Assembly: GCA_031267615.1 (NCBI GenBank) | Contig: JAIRYM010000091.1 | Location: 1-47,614, forward strand | Origin: Dysgonamonadaceae bacterium | Lineage (GTDB): Bacteria > Bacteroidota > Bacteroidia > Bacteroidales > Azobacteroidaceae | Length of the DNA: 47,614 bases | Reading direction: 5' to 3' | Translations under genes and position numbers: made by a program | In this document: one piece after another, positions 18,861 to 28,316 of the stretch | Layout: each line of letters begins with the position of its first letter | Numbering within the stretch: the stretch's first letter is position 1 | Notes under the pieces: model-generated | Seen by the model: only the letters and a program-made list of their open reading frames with translations | The model's database searches: none | Told to the model about the DNA's origin: nothing

Positions 18861-20333
18861 TTATTTAACAACGAGTTTGGTTGCAACGCCATCAGCCACA
18901 ACTACATAAATGCCCTTTACTTCAGGAGCAGCAATGCCTGCATCGCCAATAGCGCTACCCGCAATCTGTCCGCTGATGCTATAAACTGTAACAGTTTTCG
19001 TGCCTGCGGGAACATAGATGCGTCCGTCAGCAATGTACGCTTTTTCAGCAGGAACGTCGAAAGCAGGAATATCTGTCGTTATTGCATTGTTGATTACACC
19101 ATAATTTGGACCTCCTACAACTGTACCTGTGACATTTTCGCCTGCGTTTGCATAAATAGTACCTGTTGTTTCAATAGTATAACCACCAGCATCTACTGTT
19201 AATACTTTCGGAACTGTAAAATTTACGCTACCAAGGTTGTAAACATCATCACCTTCTACAGCCGACGGCTTACTAAAAGTAACAGTCCCTGAAAATGAAA
19301 TGTCATTTGTATTGCGTTCTTTATCTCTTACATCAAAGAATGTTGCATCAATAGATGGTCCATATTTTAATATTTCGTCAGGATTTGAATTGTCATCTGC
19401 CTGAAGCAAAAGTACAGCATTTTCTCCTGCTGTAGGATAAAAGTAGTCTAAGAATGTTTGGCCGTCAATCGATAAATTAAGAATAACAAGAGCGTCTTCT
19501 TCTATTCTTATATCACCAAAAACTTGTCCTTCAGGTCTGTTTATCTCGTCACAAACATTAGTCGCATTACCAAGAGCCCATTGGACATAAACCGTAGCAT
19601 CACCTTTAATGATAGTTTCGGTTCCGCGTCCATGGCTACCACCACCGATAGTAAAAGCAACTACTACACCACCACTGATCGTGATTTTTCCTGCATTTTG
19701 CATGTATCCACCACCAATAGAAGCGGCGTTGTAACCGCCTTGTGCAATAATAGTTCCGCTTTCAATGATGATTTCGCCGGTAAAAGTGTACGGTGTACTG
19801 CCTTTAAAACCAGCGTTACCAATACCGGCACCGCCTCCGTAATCACCTTCTGTATCAAAATTGGATCCTGAGCCGAAAGCCTTCAACTGACCATCGCCAT
19901 TGATGATGATTTTCGAACCTTCCTCTACCAAGATAGCTGCAATTGCAGTCCTAAGTTGGTTAACGATTACATTACAGTCTCCTTTGAAGTTAAGATGAAG
20001 AGTACCTCCGTTAACGACTCTAATGGGTGAAACAAATTCATGGCGAATGTCAGCTTCGTCAAGATTAACAGTAGCCTCAACTCCATCAATTAAAATTGAT
20101 TCAAAGAGTCCTTTTCCATTAAAAGTAACTTCAGCATCATCTTCAATAGTGTAGGTAAAAGCAGTACCACCATCGTCCCAATCCGCTTCATAACCGTCGC
20201 CTGTGATAGCATCAGTAGGAGGATCATCCTCATTGAGAGTTACTGTTACTGTTTCCGCGATAACGGGACTTGCAAATGCTGCAGCGATAAACAAAACAGC
20301 ACTTACGATTGCATTTGTAAAAATCTTTTTCAT
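18861..20333 (-). CDS. secreted beta-helix-like protein with GIGGG/GxITIxGG repeats and divergent T9SS-type C-terminal domain
   Basis: Signal peptide; GGGAGIGNAGF, ASIGGGYMQNAGKITISGG; C terminus IYVPAGTKTVTVYSISGQIAGSAIGDAGIAAPEVKGIYVVVADGVATKLVVK. Confidence 0.65.
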   Translation of the reverse strand: MKKIFTNAIVSAVLFIAAAFASPVIAETVTVTLNEDDPPTDAITGDGYEADWDDGGTAFTYTIEDDAEVTFNGKGLFESILIDGVEATVNLDEADIRHEFVSPIRVVNGGTLHLNFKGDCNVIVNQLRTAIAAILVEEGSKIIINGDGQLKAFGSGSNFDTEGDYGGGAGIGNAGFKGSTPYTFTGEIIIESGTIIAQGGYNAASIGGGYMQNAGKITISGGVVVAFTIGGGSHGRGTETIIKGDATVYVQWALGNATNVCDEINRPEGQVFGDIRIEEDALVILNLSIDGQTFLDYFYPTAGENAVLLLQADDNSNPDEILKYGPSIDATFFDVRDKERNTNDISFSGTVTFSKPSAVEGDDVYNLGSVNFTVPKVLTVDAGGYTIETTGTIYANAGENVTGTVVGGPNYGVINNAITTDIPAFDVPAEKAYIADGRIYVPAGTKTVTVYSISGQIAGSAIGDAGIAAPEVKGIYVVVADGVATKLVVK

Positions 20334-20382
20334 TTTTTAAAAATTTTATTGTTAATAAATAATATGGAATTTTTTGTTAAAA

Positions 20383-23300
20383 TTATTTTTTGATAATTTT
20401 CTTCACTGCGCGTCCCGCTTCCGTATCTACGGCAACAATGTAAACGCCTTTGGGAAGACCCTGTGTAGAGACGTGGTATGCCGCGTCTGTACGACGGATA
20501 AGAACATTGCCGCTGATACTGCTAACAGTAACGCTGTTGATTTTGGCAGTAGTAGCAATGTTAAGTTCATCTTCTACGGGATTGGGATATACTGTTACTA
20601 TCAGTTCGCGGGCAACTTCAACTTCAGGAATAGAGAGTCCCGGACCCGGATCAGGAGTATTGGATATTTCCAAAGGACCTGTTCCGTCATTGTTTGCGTG
20701 TACAACCGACTGTCCTGTAACTGTATATAGTGATTTGTCATCAACTTTGAAAGTATCTATCGGCGCATTATATTTATCGAAAAGAACGATATAATAATTA
20801 TGATCATAGGAGATTCCGAATCCAAAATCATCCTGAGTCAGATTAAGTTCTTTGCTTGAACTGATTCTTGTTCCGTCAGGAATATAGTATGGAGAAGAAG
20901 CAAGATTTCCATCGTTGTAGCGAATGATGTAATAACCGCCTACATCAACAGAAGTGTTTTCGCCATTGTAGATGTCAATCCAGTCGCCTGTTTCATCACT
21001 TGGACTTGCAGCGTAAACTTCGTTGATTCTGACTGCTTTCGGATTACAGTCGCTACATACCTCATAAACAGCCTGTGTTTCATATTCGGAAGAAATTTCT
21101 CTTGAATATGCCAGCGATTCTGTTTTATCATATGCTGTAGAAAGTTTCAATGCTGTAAGTTGCATATCGAAATAGAGGTCAACATTGGTGTTGCAGTCTG
21201 CCTCTGTCGGAGTTCCGTTGCCGTTTTCATTTGCAGCCTGATGCACTTCAACTGCAATCCAGTTTGTACCTTGAACAAACTTGCTTTTGTCAACCATAAA
21301 AGAGAAAGGCGCTGCAAGCGTAGTATTAGCCAGCGTTCTTGTTGTGATAGGATAATTCGGATCTGTTCCGAAACCTGCACGGTAAACTTCTTCACCATTG
21401 ACATAAAATGCTGCAACGTCATCTACATTTGCCCAAATCTGGAAATAACCCAAATCGCTCAAATCAGATATTTCTATTGGTTTTACAAAATAAGCGCCGT
21501 TAATCGGGCACGAAAAGCCAAAAGGTTTTGGAGCGATTCGTGTAGCAACCGTACCTTTTCCCTGCACCAAGTCGTTTACTCCTGAAGATCCGAATCCAAG
21601 AGGCGCGGGTTTGTCTTTTCCACTGCCTATACCTGTAAAAGCAGAAGTGTCTGTTCTCCACGCAGTTGCTGTAGCGCCGCCAATTCTGTCTTTATTGAAA
21701 CCATACCAGCTCCACGTATCGCCTTTGCTTATAAACACTTCGGCATCGCCTGTCGGAGTGTGTTGCCAATGTTTGAACTTATAGCCCGAAACTTCGGCTG
21801 CTGCAAATTCTGCCGCACAATCCGAAGCATAGTTTACAGTTGTCAAAACTCCTTTCGGCAATGTCTGTCCGTTCAATTTAACGGTTGCCTGAGGTATACT
21901 TGCTGAAATTTTTACAGGGACTGTTGAGCTACTAAAGAAGTTTTTGGTTTCAGTTAACCACGATGATGTTCTACCGTTAACGTAGTTTCTTACTGCCGTA
22001 ACTGCGCCGGCCCAGTTAAAATCCGATCTACTGCGATATGCAACAAAAGCAGGAATATCGGCATTCAACTGATTTTTGAAACTGTCAACCATTGCAGTAA
22101 GTCTTTCAGGTTTGAACGTTGTTTGTGCATGGACTTCTGCACGAGCCAACAAACGAGCCTTAAATTCAGAACTTTTCATAAATGATTGAAGGAGACCTTT
22201 AAATTTGCCACCTAAGCCTTTATCATCGCAACCCGGATTTAATATATCATTCCAACCAGAGCCGCAAATAGCACCGTTATCAAGTGCAAAGTCATTATCA
22301 TAAGCAAAGTAACGCCATTTTCCACCTTCAGCAACAGGACGCCAAAGTTTTTGATTGTTTTGTGGCCAATCCCAGTTCTTGCCGTAAACGCTAAGCAACA
22401 ACAAGTCAATATAATTGTCTATATCAAGCAGTTCGCATGCCTTCGCATATTCAACAGGGTCGCTCATATCTTGATCCGCAATTTGATTGAACATTTCGTC
22501 AAATGCTTTCTTCTTTTCGTAAGGTATGAAAGGAATGCTTGTGTTTAATTCTGGGGATGTTTTGGGTGCAGGATAAAACATTTCACTGTTTTCCACTACA
22601 TAAACGTCATCCCCGCCAATTCCATAACTCGAATAGATATTTGAATCGTTAGAACGTTCACGGATATTCACTATTCCCCAATATTCGCCATTAAGAAAAA
22701 TAACTGCCGGCTGATATGCTTGAACATCTACTTCCATATAACCGATAGCCAGCGTTGACATCAAAGCATCACGAAAATATGATACCCCATTCATACTTCC
22801 TGCACCTTCCGTTCCCGCAAAACGAAGCATTACGCTTTCGTATTTATGATTGGGTTTGGATGCAAAGAAATCGTAGTCGAGTTTGTCGTTACCAAGTTTA
22901 TCTTTCGCCTTAACTTTGAAAGATTTCATGAAAGTATTCTGACGAGTACACTGCCCTGCAACAGCAATATCTACCTCCTGCGAAATCTTCAAATTGCCGT
23001 CTTTATCCCAAACCTCAAAGTTGGCTGGACGGTCCCACGGCTGATTATAATTGCCTATCCTGTTGCAACCTTGAGTTATCCAAGCTCCATTTGCATTAAG
23101 AGCGCCATCGTGAGCGCGTATTATAGGATGATTTCCCGCAGGTGAATCCGCGTTGCCATCTCCGTTAGCATCTACATCATACATACCGACTTCCGCGTCA
23201 TACATAAACCTGTCTTCGACGGTAAGAGCAATAACAGGAAGACTCGGTTTAGTTACCCCAACAAGATACGTTGATGTTGCTATTACACTCGGCAATTTAC

Positions 23301-24108
23301 CAGGTGCAACCGCTATCGCACGAATAACAGACTGTCCGCTTACTGAAATCGGAGCAGAATAAACGGTAGATGTAGTAGTAGGTTCTGTACCGCCACCAAC
23401 AACCGTAATTTTTTTGTCAGTGCGAGCATCGGTGATTGTGTAATAAATAGTAGAGCCAGCTTCCGCTGTCAAGGTTACAGACTGCGTTCCAGAATAAAAT
23501 CCGGCAGGGATACTGAAAGTTGGAGCAGATGTTTGTACAAATCCGGCTATAATAACATAATTGCTACCATTTGCCGCACTTTTGGTAGGAGTAGCAAAGA
23601 AACCCCATATTTCTTCGCCGTCGTCAAATGTACCTGTACGCCCGTAAGATGCGTTGCGATACTGTTCCGGATAAGCAATGACATCTATCACTGCACCGCC
23701 TTTCGACAGTTTTAGATTGCCGCCTTCACTATCAAGTTTGAAAGATGAGGTTCTACCTACTAAGTCAGCTTTATTTGCAATGGCATATTTAACATCACCT
23801 CTGTAATACACAGAATCTTGACGTTCAAAATTCAACACTGCATAACCGCCTGCGGGTACTTTGACTGCACCCGGCGTCCAAAACCTCTCACCCGACTTAG
23901 TAGTCTTGCTGAATGTATATTGATTCAGTTCGATAACATTGGAGGTCGGGTTATAAACTTCAACCCAACTGTTGAAGTTATAGCCGTTTTCCGCATCAAG
24001 AGCGCCAGCCGATGCATTTCGCACCAAAATCTCGTTTATCACAAGGTCTGTCTGCGAAGATGCCGGTAACGGCAACAACAATAATAATAAGTAAATAATG
24101 TTCTTCAT
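20383..24108 (-). CDS. CotH kinase family protein with lamin-tail, chitobiase C-terminal-like and T9SS type A CTD domains
   Basis: LVINEILVRNAS...FNSWVEVYNP (LTD); SAPTFSIPAGFYSGTQSVTLTA (CHB_HEX_C-like); FLNGEYWGIVNIRERSND, YGKNWDWPQNNQKLWR, WRYFAYDNDFALDNG (CotH); VTVYPNPVEDELNI...LPKGVYIVAVDTEAGRAVKKIIKK (CTD). Confidence 0.88.
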   Translation of the reverse strand: MKNIIYLLLLLLPLPASSQTDLVINEILVRNASAGALDAENGYNFNSWVEVYNPTSNVIELNQYTFSKTTKSGERFWTPGAVKVPAGGYAVLNFERQDSVYYRGDVKYAIANKADLVGRTSSFKLDSEGGNLKLSKGGAVIDVIAYPEQYRNASYGRTGTFDDGEEIWGFFATPTKSAANGSNYVIIAGFVQTSAPTFSIPAGFYSGTQSVTLTAEAGSTIYYTITDARTDKKITVVGGGTEPTTTSTVYSAPISVSGQSVIRAIAVAPGKLPSVIATSTYLVGVTKPSLPVIALTVEDRFMYDAEVGMYDVDANGDGNADSPAGNHPIIRAHDGALNANGAWITQGCNRIGNYNQPWDRPANFEVWDKDGNLKISQEVDIAVAGQCTRQNTFMKSFKVKAKDKLGNDKLDYDFFASKPNHKYESVMLRFAGTEGAGSMNGVSYFRDALMSTLAIGYMEVDVQAYQPAVIFLNGEYWGIVNIRERSNDSNIYSSYGIGGDDVYVVENSEMFYPAPKTSPELNTSIPFIPYEKKKAFDEMFNQIADQDMSDPVEYAKACELLDIDNYIDLLLLSVYGKNWDWPQNNQKLWRPVAEGGKWRYFAYDNDFALDNGAICGSGWNDILNPGCDDKGLGGKFKGLLQSFMKSSEFKARLLARAEVHAQTTFKPERLTAMVDSFKNQLNADIPAFVAYRSRSDFNWAGAVTAVRNYVNGRTSSWLTETKNFFSSSTVPVKISASIPQATVKLNGQTLPKGVLTTVNYASDCAAEFAAAEVSGYKFKHWQHTPTGDAEVFISKGDTWSWYGFNKDRIGGATATAWRTDTSAFTGIGSGKDKPAPLGFGSSGVNDLVQGKGTVATRIAPKPFGFSCPINGAYFVKPIEISDLSDLGYFQIWANVDDVAAFYVNGEEVYRAGFGTDPNYPITTRTLANTTLAAPFSFMVDKSKFVQGTNWIAVEVHQAANENGNGTPTEADCNTNVDLYFDMQLTALKLSTAYDKTESLAYSREISSEYETQAVYEVCSDCNPKAVRINEVYAASPSDETGDWIDIYNGENTSVDVGGYYIIRYNDGNLASSPYYIPDGTRISSSKELNLTQDDFGFGISYDHNYYIVLFDKYNAPIDTFKVDDKSLYTVTGQSVVHANNDGTGPLEISNTPDPGPGLSIPEVEVARELIVTVYPNPVEDELNIATTAKINSVTVSSISGNVLIRRTDAAYHVSTQGLPKGVYIVAVDTEAGRAVKKIIKK
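20465..20492. repeat. palindrome inside the CotH-protein CTD
   Basis: GTAGAGACGtGG-tatg-CCgCGTCTGTAC, about 12-bp stem with one mismatch and one wobble. Confidence 0.75.
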
Positions 24109-24152
24109 TCTTTAAAATGTTTTATTAGTAAAAAAATATTAACCAAATAGAG

Positions 24153-24170
24153 TGCAAATATACAAATTAT
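24153..24170 (-). promoter_or_regulatory. -7 element TATATTTG upstream of CotH gene
   Basis: Reverse complement of gtgcaaatatacaaatt reads AATTTGTATATTTGCAC. Confidence 0.4.
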
Positions 24171-24189
24171 TTTTTAATACAATTATAAA

Positions 24190-25905
24190 TTATTCTTGTT
24201 TTGTACGATAATTAACAATGTTTAACAAAAGATAATCCACTGCATTAAACATCAAGGTGCGGAAACTCTCTATTTTCCAGTCTTCCCAATGTCCGAGCGA
24301 AGTATAAAATATTTTGTCGCCGTTTAGCCACGCGACAGGTTCCTGCGGCGTATCGGGATTCGAGCCGAGCAGCAGCACTTGTGCATATTCAGTTCGTAAT
24401 GGACGATTTTTATACAGCCAGTTCAGACTGTTGAACGGAGTTACTTCTTTTAAGAGAGGGTGATTTTCCATACCGGGAATGATAGTAATACAGGCTCCTG
24501 TTTCGAGTAGTCCATAATGTCCCTGATAATTTCCACCCAAAACATCTTTATCGAAGTCAGTCCATTGCTCTAACATATCGTTATCCATCTCGGTTGCAGC
24601 GACAATACCTCCGCCTGAACGCGGCACGTTACCCTTGGCGTCGAAAGCGTGAGATGCAGTTCGAATACCAATGACAGCTCGTCCCGATGCAACATAATCT
24701 TTTATTACCTGCATCTGTTCGGCAGGAAGCGCACGACGGCGGATAAAAAATATTGCAAGATCGGCATCATCAAGTATTTGCAGATTTTCGAGATTATGAC
24801 GGGTAGGCGCTTCAGTATTGCTTTTCTTTGTGTCGATTGACATTCCATAAGCGGCATATTCGGCTTTAACTTTTGCGTCTGCATCAGGTTTTGCTTCGTC
24901 CATAATTGGCAAGCCGAGAGCAAAATCGCAATGTATGTTTTTCATCGTCAAATCGTGGGCAAACTGCGGCAGACGCTGATTGGCGCGGTATTCGCTTTCT
25001 GCTGTCAGAAATGCAACTCGCGAGCGTGTATCGCCCTGAAAAACGAACTGTTTTTTTCCTGTAAAATCTGTCGAAACCATTGTCGGACAGACATATTTTT
25101 CGATATATTCAATCATCAAGTCAAGTCCTGTGAAATGATTGACGTATGGCGGCATTGCGCTGTTGTACATTAAATCTGTCATATCGCGCATCAACACAAC
25201 GTTCATACCCATCTGCTTCATTGCACGCAAACCAAACGAGCGCCCGATAATGCACATATTTGTATGAACGCCCGTCAGAATCACGTTTTTGATACCTTTT
25301 TTCTTAAAATACGAGCCGATTTCAGCGCCACTGTCGCTGATTAAATCTTCATCTTTAACAGTCAGTGCATCAATTTGTTTCAACCAAACGTGTCCGGACT
25401 TAAGCCCAATATTCTCACAACCTTCGTCAGACTGGTCGACAGGCCAGACTGCACCTTCTTCCGAAGGCAGTTTGCCTCGGAAATTATATGCTTTTGCGAT
25501 TTCGGCAAGTTTATTGTTGTTATATTTTTGAGCCTCTTTTCTACCCGGATAGTTTTTGTAATAGTCAATACAGTCGCTAGGTGCGTGAACGATTTTAACG
25601 CCTTGAGTTCGAGCAATATTCAATACATCATTTAGATAAGGAGCCATTTCGGCAACGCGAGCGGTAGCGTCGTCGCACCAGTGTCTGTCCCACATATCGC
25701 AGATGATAATCGCCGTTTCAGATGGACGCCAGAGTTGAATGTTACTTGTGATAACTTTCAATCCTTCATCGCCTTCGTAAGGAGAATCAGGACGTTGCTG
25801 CAAGGATACGCGAATCTTTGTTTCGGCGGGTTTCTTTGCGTTAAGCGTTATTGCAGGAACAAGCAACAACGCAATAATCAACAGATTAAAAATCTTCTTT
25901 GTCAT
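24190..25905 (-). CDS. secreted isochorismatase-like / ThuA-like fusion protein
   Basis: Signal peptide; TAIIICDMWDRHWCDDATARVAEMAPYLND..., NVILTGVHTNMCIIGRSFG (cysteine hydrolase); then VAFLTAESEYRAN...ADLAIFFIRRRALPAEQMQVIKDYVASGRAVIGIRTASHAF...GHWEDWKIESFRTLMFNAVDYLL (ThuA-like). Confidence 0.8.
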   Translation of the reverse strand: MTKKIFNLLIIALLLVPAITLNAKKPAETKIRVSLQQRPDSPYEGDEGLKVITSNIQLWRPSETAIIICDMWDRHWCDDATARVAEMAPYLNDVLNIARTQGVKIVHAPSDCIDYYKNYPGRKEAQKYNNNKLAEIAKAYNFRGKLPSEEGAVWPVDQSDEGCENIGLKSGHVWLKQIDALTVKDEDLISDSGAEIGSYFKKKGIKNVILTGVHTNMCIIGRSFGLRAMKQMGMNVVLMRDMTDLMYNSAMPPYVNHFTGLDLMIEYIEKYVCPTMVSTDFTGKKQFVFQGDTRSRVAFLTAESEYRANQRLPQFAHDLTMKNIHCDFALGLPIMDEAKPDADAKVKAEYAAYGMSIDTKKSNTEAPTRHNLENLQILDDADLAIFFIRRRALPAEQMQVIKDYVASGRAVIGIRTASHAFDAKGNVPRSGGGIVAATEMDNDMLEQWTDFDKDVLGGNYQGHYGLLETGACITIIPGMENHPLLKEVTPFNSLNWLYKNRPLRTEYAQVLLLGSNPDTPQEPVAWLNGDKIFYTSLGHWEDWKIESFRTLMFNAVDYLLLNIVNYRTKQE

Positions 25906-25908
25906 TTG

Positions 25909-27207
25909 TCAAAATTTTCTTAAATCTTTAACTCTCACAGCCTTGCCTTCCTGAACAGGTAGCGAGCCTTTACTGACAAGTTTCAAGCGAGGCGTAATCA
26001 GAAGTTCATCTTTCAACTGACGGACGATGGCTCGCGTCAGATTTTGAAGAACTGCATAATCGTCTGTAAATAAATCTCTCAACTCAACTTCAATCAGCAT
26101 TTCGTCGTTGTTTTCGATAGTTTCAACAGTTATCAGGTAATTGTTGCCGAGTTCGCCGAACTGCATCAGAATTTTCTCAATCTGAATCGGAAAAATATTT
26201 ACGCCTTTTAGAATAAGCATATCGTCAGAACGTCCTTTGAAACGTGTAAGACGTTTATGCGTGCGTCCACAGGGACAATTACCCGGAATAATCGACGTCA
26301 AATCGTGTGTTCGAAAACGGATAAGTGGCATTGCTTCACGGTTTATAGTAGTCAGCACTAATTCGCCAACTTCACCGTCAGGAACAGGTTGAAGCGTGTC
26401 AGGGTCGATGATTTCCACAATCGTATAGTCTTCCCAAATATGCAACCCGTTTTGTTCAGAACATTCAAACGCTACGCCTGGCCCGTTCATTTCCGACATA
26501 CCGAAGCAGTTATACGCTTTCACACCAAGGAGTTGTTCTATGCGGCGACGCTGTTCTTCGCTATGCGGCTCGGCACCTATGCAGATGCGTTGAAGTCTTG
26601 TATTACTACGCGGGTCAATGCCTTCGGCGTACATCACTTCTGCGAGGCGAGTTGCATAACTTGGAATAATGTGCAGACAAGTTGTTCCGAAATCGGTAAT
26701 GAATTTTATTTGCCGTTTGGAATTGCCTGCGGCAGCGGGAACTGTCAGGCAACCAAGACGTTCGGCACCATACTGAAAACCAAGTCCGCCAGTGAACATA
26801 CCGTAACCCGAAGTATTTTGAAATACATCTGTATCGCGGATTCCAACCATATACATACATCGTGCTACCTGATTCGCCCATTCGTCTAAATCTTTCTGCG
26901 AATGTAGTACAACAGTAGGATTACCTGTTGTGCCACTCGAAGAATGAAGGCGAACGCATTTTTGAATTGGTATTGCTGCAAGTCCGAAAGGATAGTTGGC
27001 ACGCAAGTCATCTTTGGTGGTAAACGGAAAACGTTGCAAGTCATTGAGCGAGCGAATAACATCGGCTTTAATCCCTCGTTCTGCAAATTGCTTTGCATAT
27101 AACGGAACGTTTGCCACCAAAGTGAGCGTTTGTTTAAGCCGCGAAAGCTGGAGTGATTCTAACTTTCGCCGCGGCATAGTCTCAATTTCTTGTTGCCAGT
27201 ATTGCAT
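25909..27207 (-). CDS. phenylacetate-CoA ligase family protein
   Basis: LHSSSGTTGNPTVVLHSQKDLDEWANQVAR, NCFGMSEMNGPGVAFEC, RTHDLTSIIPGNCPCGRTHKRLTRFKGRSDDMLILKGVNIFP; start MQYWQQEIE at 27207. Confidence 0.93.
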   Translation of the reverse strand: MQYWQQEIETMPRRKLESLQLSRLKQTLTLVANVPLYAKQFAERGIKADVIRSLNDLQRFPFTTKDDLRANYPFGLAAIPIQKCVRLHSSSGTTGNPTVVLHSQKDLDEWANQVARCMYMVGIRDTDVFQNTSGYGMFTGGLGFQYGAERLGCLTVPAAAGNSKRQIKFITDFGTTCLHIIPSYATRLAEVMYAEGIDPRSNTRLQRICIGAEPHSEEQRRRIEQLLGVKAYNCFGMSEMNGPGVAFECSEQNGLHIWEDYTIVEIIDPDTLQPVPDGEVGELVLTTINREAMPLIRFRTHDLTSIIPGNCPCGRTHKRLTRFKGRSDDMLILKGVNIFPIQIEKILMQFGELGNNYLITVETIENNDEMLIEVELRDLFTDDYAVLQNLTRAIVRQLKDELLITPRLKLVSKGSLPVQEGKAVRVKDLRKF

Positions 27208-27209
27208 TT

Positions 27210-28202
27210 TTATGCTTTTCCTGCCGAACCCAATACATTTACAAGTTTGTGTCGATAAAGGGTTTTCAGTCCTTCGCGAGCCGGGCCAAGATATTGGCGG
27301 GGATCGAACCATTCGGGATGGAGATTGAATGTTTCGCGAATAGCGGCTGTCATTGCAAGGCGTCCGTCCGAGTCGATATTAATTTTGCAGACAGCCGATT
27401 TTGCTGCTTCGCGCAGTTGTTCTTCTGGAATGCCGATAGCGTCTTTAAGTTTGCCGCCGTTAACATTGATAATTTTTACCAAATCCTGCGGAACCGACGA
27501 TGAGCCGTGAAGTACTATCGGGAAACCGGAGATACGTTTTTCAACTTCTTTCAGAATATCGAAGCGCAAAGGGGGAGGAACAAGGATTCCGTCGGCGTTG
27601 CGAGTGCATTGTTCGGGTTTGAACTTGTTTGCGCCGTGTGAAGTGCCGATTGAGATAGCAAGCGAATCAACGCCTGTTTTCTTCACGAAATCTTCAACTT
27701 CTTCAGGTTGAGTATAAGTGTGGTGTTCTGCTTTCACATCGTCTTCTATACCTGCCAAAACGCCGAGTTCGCCTTCAACCGTAACGTCGTATTTGTGAGC
27801 GTATTCGACAACTTTTGCCGTCAGTTCGATGTTTTCGTTATAGGAGTGATGCGAGCCGTCAATCATCACTGATGAAAAACCGAACTCAATGCACGATTTG
27901 CAGAGTTCAAAGGTATCTCCGTGGTCGAGATGAAGAACAATAGGAATATTTCGTCCGAGTTCTTTAGCGTATTCTACTGCGCCTTGCGCCATATAGCGTA
28001 AAATCGTTTGATTGGCGTATTTGCGGGCACCGCTTGAAACTTGCAGGATGACGGGCGAGTTTTCCTCTACGCACGCCTGAACAATTGCCTGCATCTGCTC
28101 CATATTGTTGAAGTTGAACGCGGGAATTGCATACTTGCCTGTAATGGCTTTTTTGAAAAGTTCGCGGCTATTTACCAAACCTAATTCTTTGTAACTTACC
28201 AT
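27210..28202 (-). CDS. fba: class II fructose-1,6-bisphosphate aldolase
   Basis: YAIPAFNFNNMEQMQAI, VLHLDHGDTFELCKSCIEFGFSSVMIDGSHHSYNENI, GTSHGANKF, PIVLHGSSSVP, KINIDSDGRLAMTA. Confidence 0.95.
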   Translation of the reverse strand: MVSYKELGLVNSRELFKKAITGKYAIPAFNFNNMEQMQAIVQACVEENSPVILQVSSGARKYANQTILRYMAQGAVEYAKELGRNIPIVLHLDHGDTFELCKSCIEFGFSSVMIDGSHHSYNENIELTAKVVEYAHKYDVTVEGELGVLAGIEDDVKAEHHTYTQPEEVEDFVKKTGVDSLAISIGTSHGANKFKPEQCTRNADGILVPPPLRFDILKEVEKRISGFPIVLHGSSSVPQDLVKIINVNGGKLKDAIGIPEEQLREAAKSAVCKINIDSDGRLAMTAAIRETFNLHPEWFDPRQYLGPAREGLKTLYRHKLVNVLGSAGKA

Positions 28203-28249
28203 TTTAGTATAAATTTGTGTTGTTAATTCTGTTTTCGATAAAACTATTT

Positions 28250-28268
28250 TAGAACTGCAAAGATACTC
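28250..28268 (-). promoter_or_regulatory. -7 element TATCTTTG upstream of fba
   Basis: Reverse complement of aactgcaaagatactcaa. Confidence 0.45.
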
Positions 28269-28316
28269 AATATTTTTCAGACAACAAAAATAGACATAAA
28301 GTATCTTTTAAAATTT

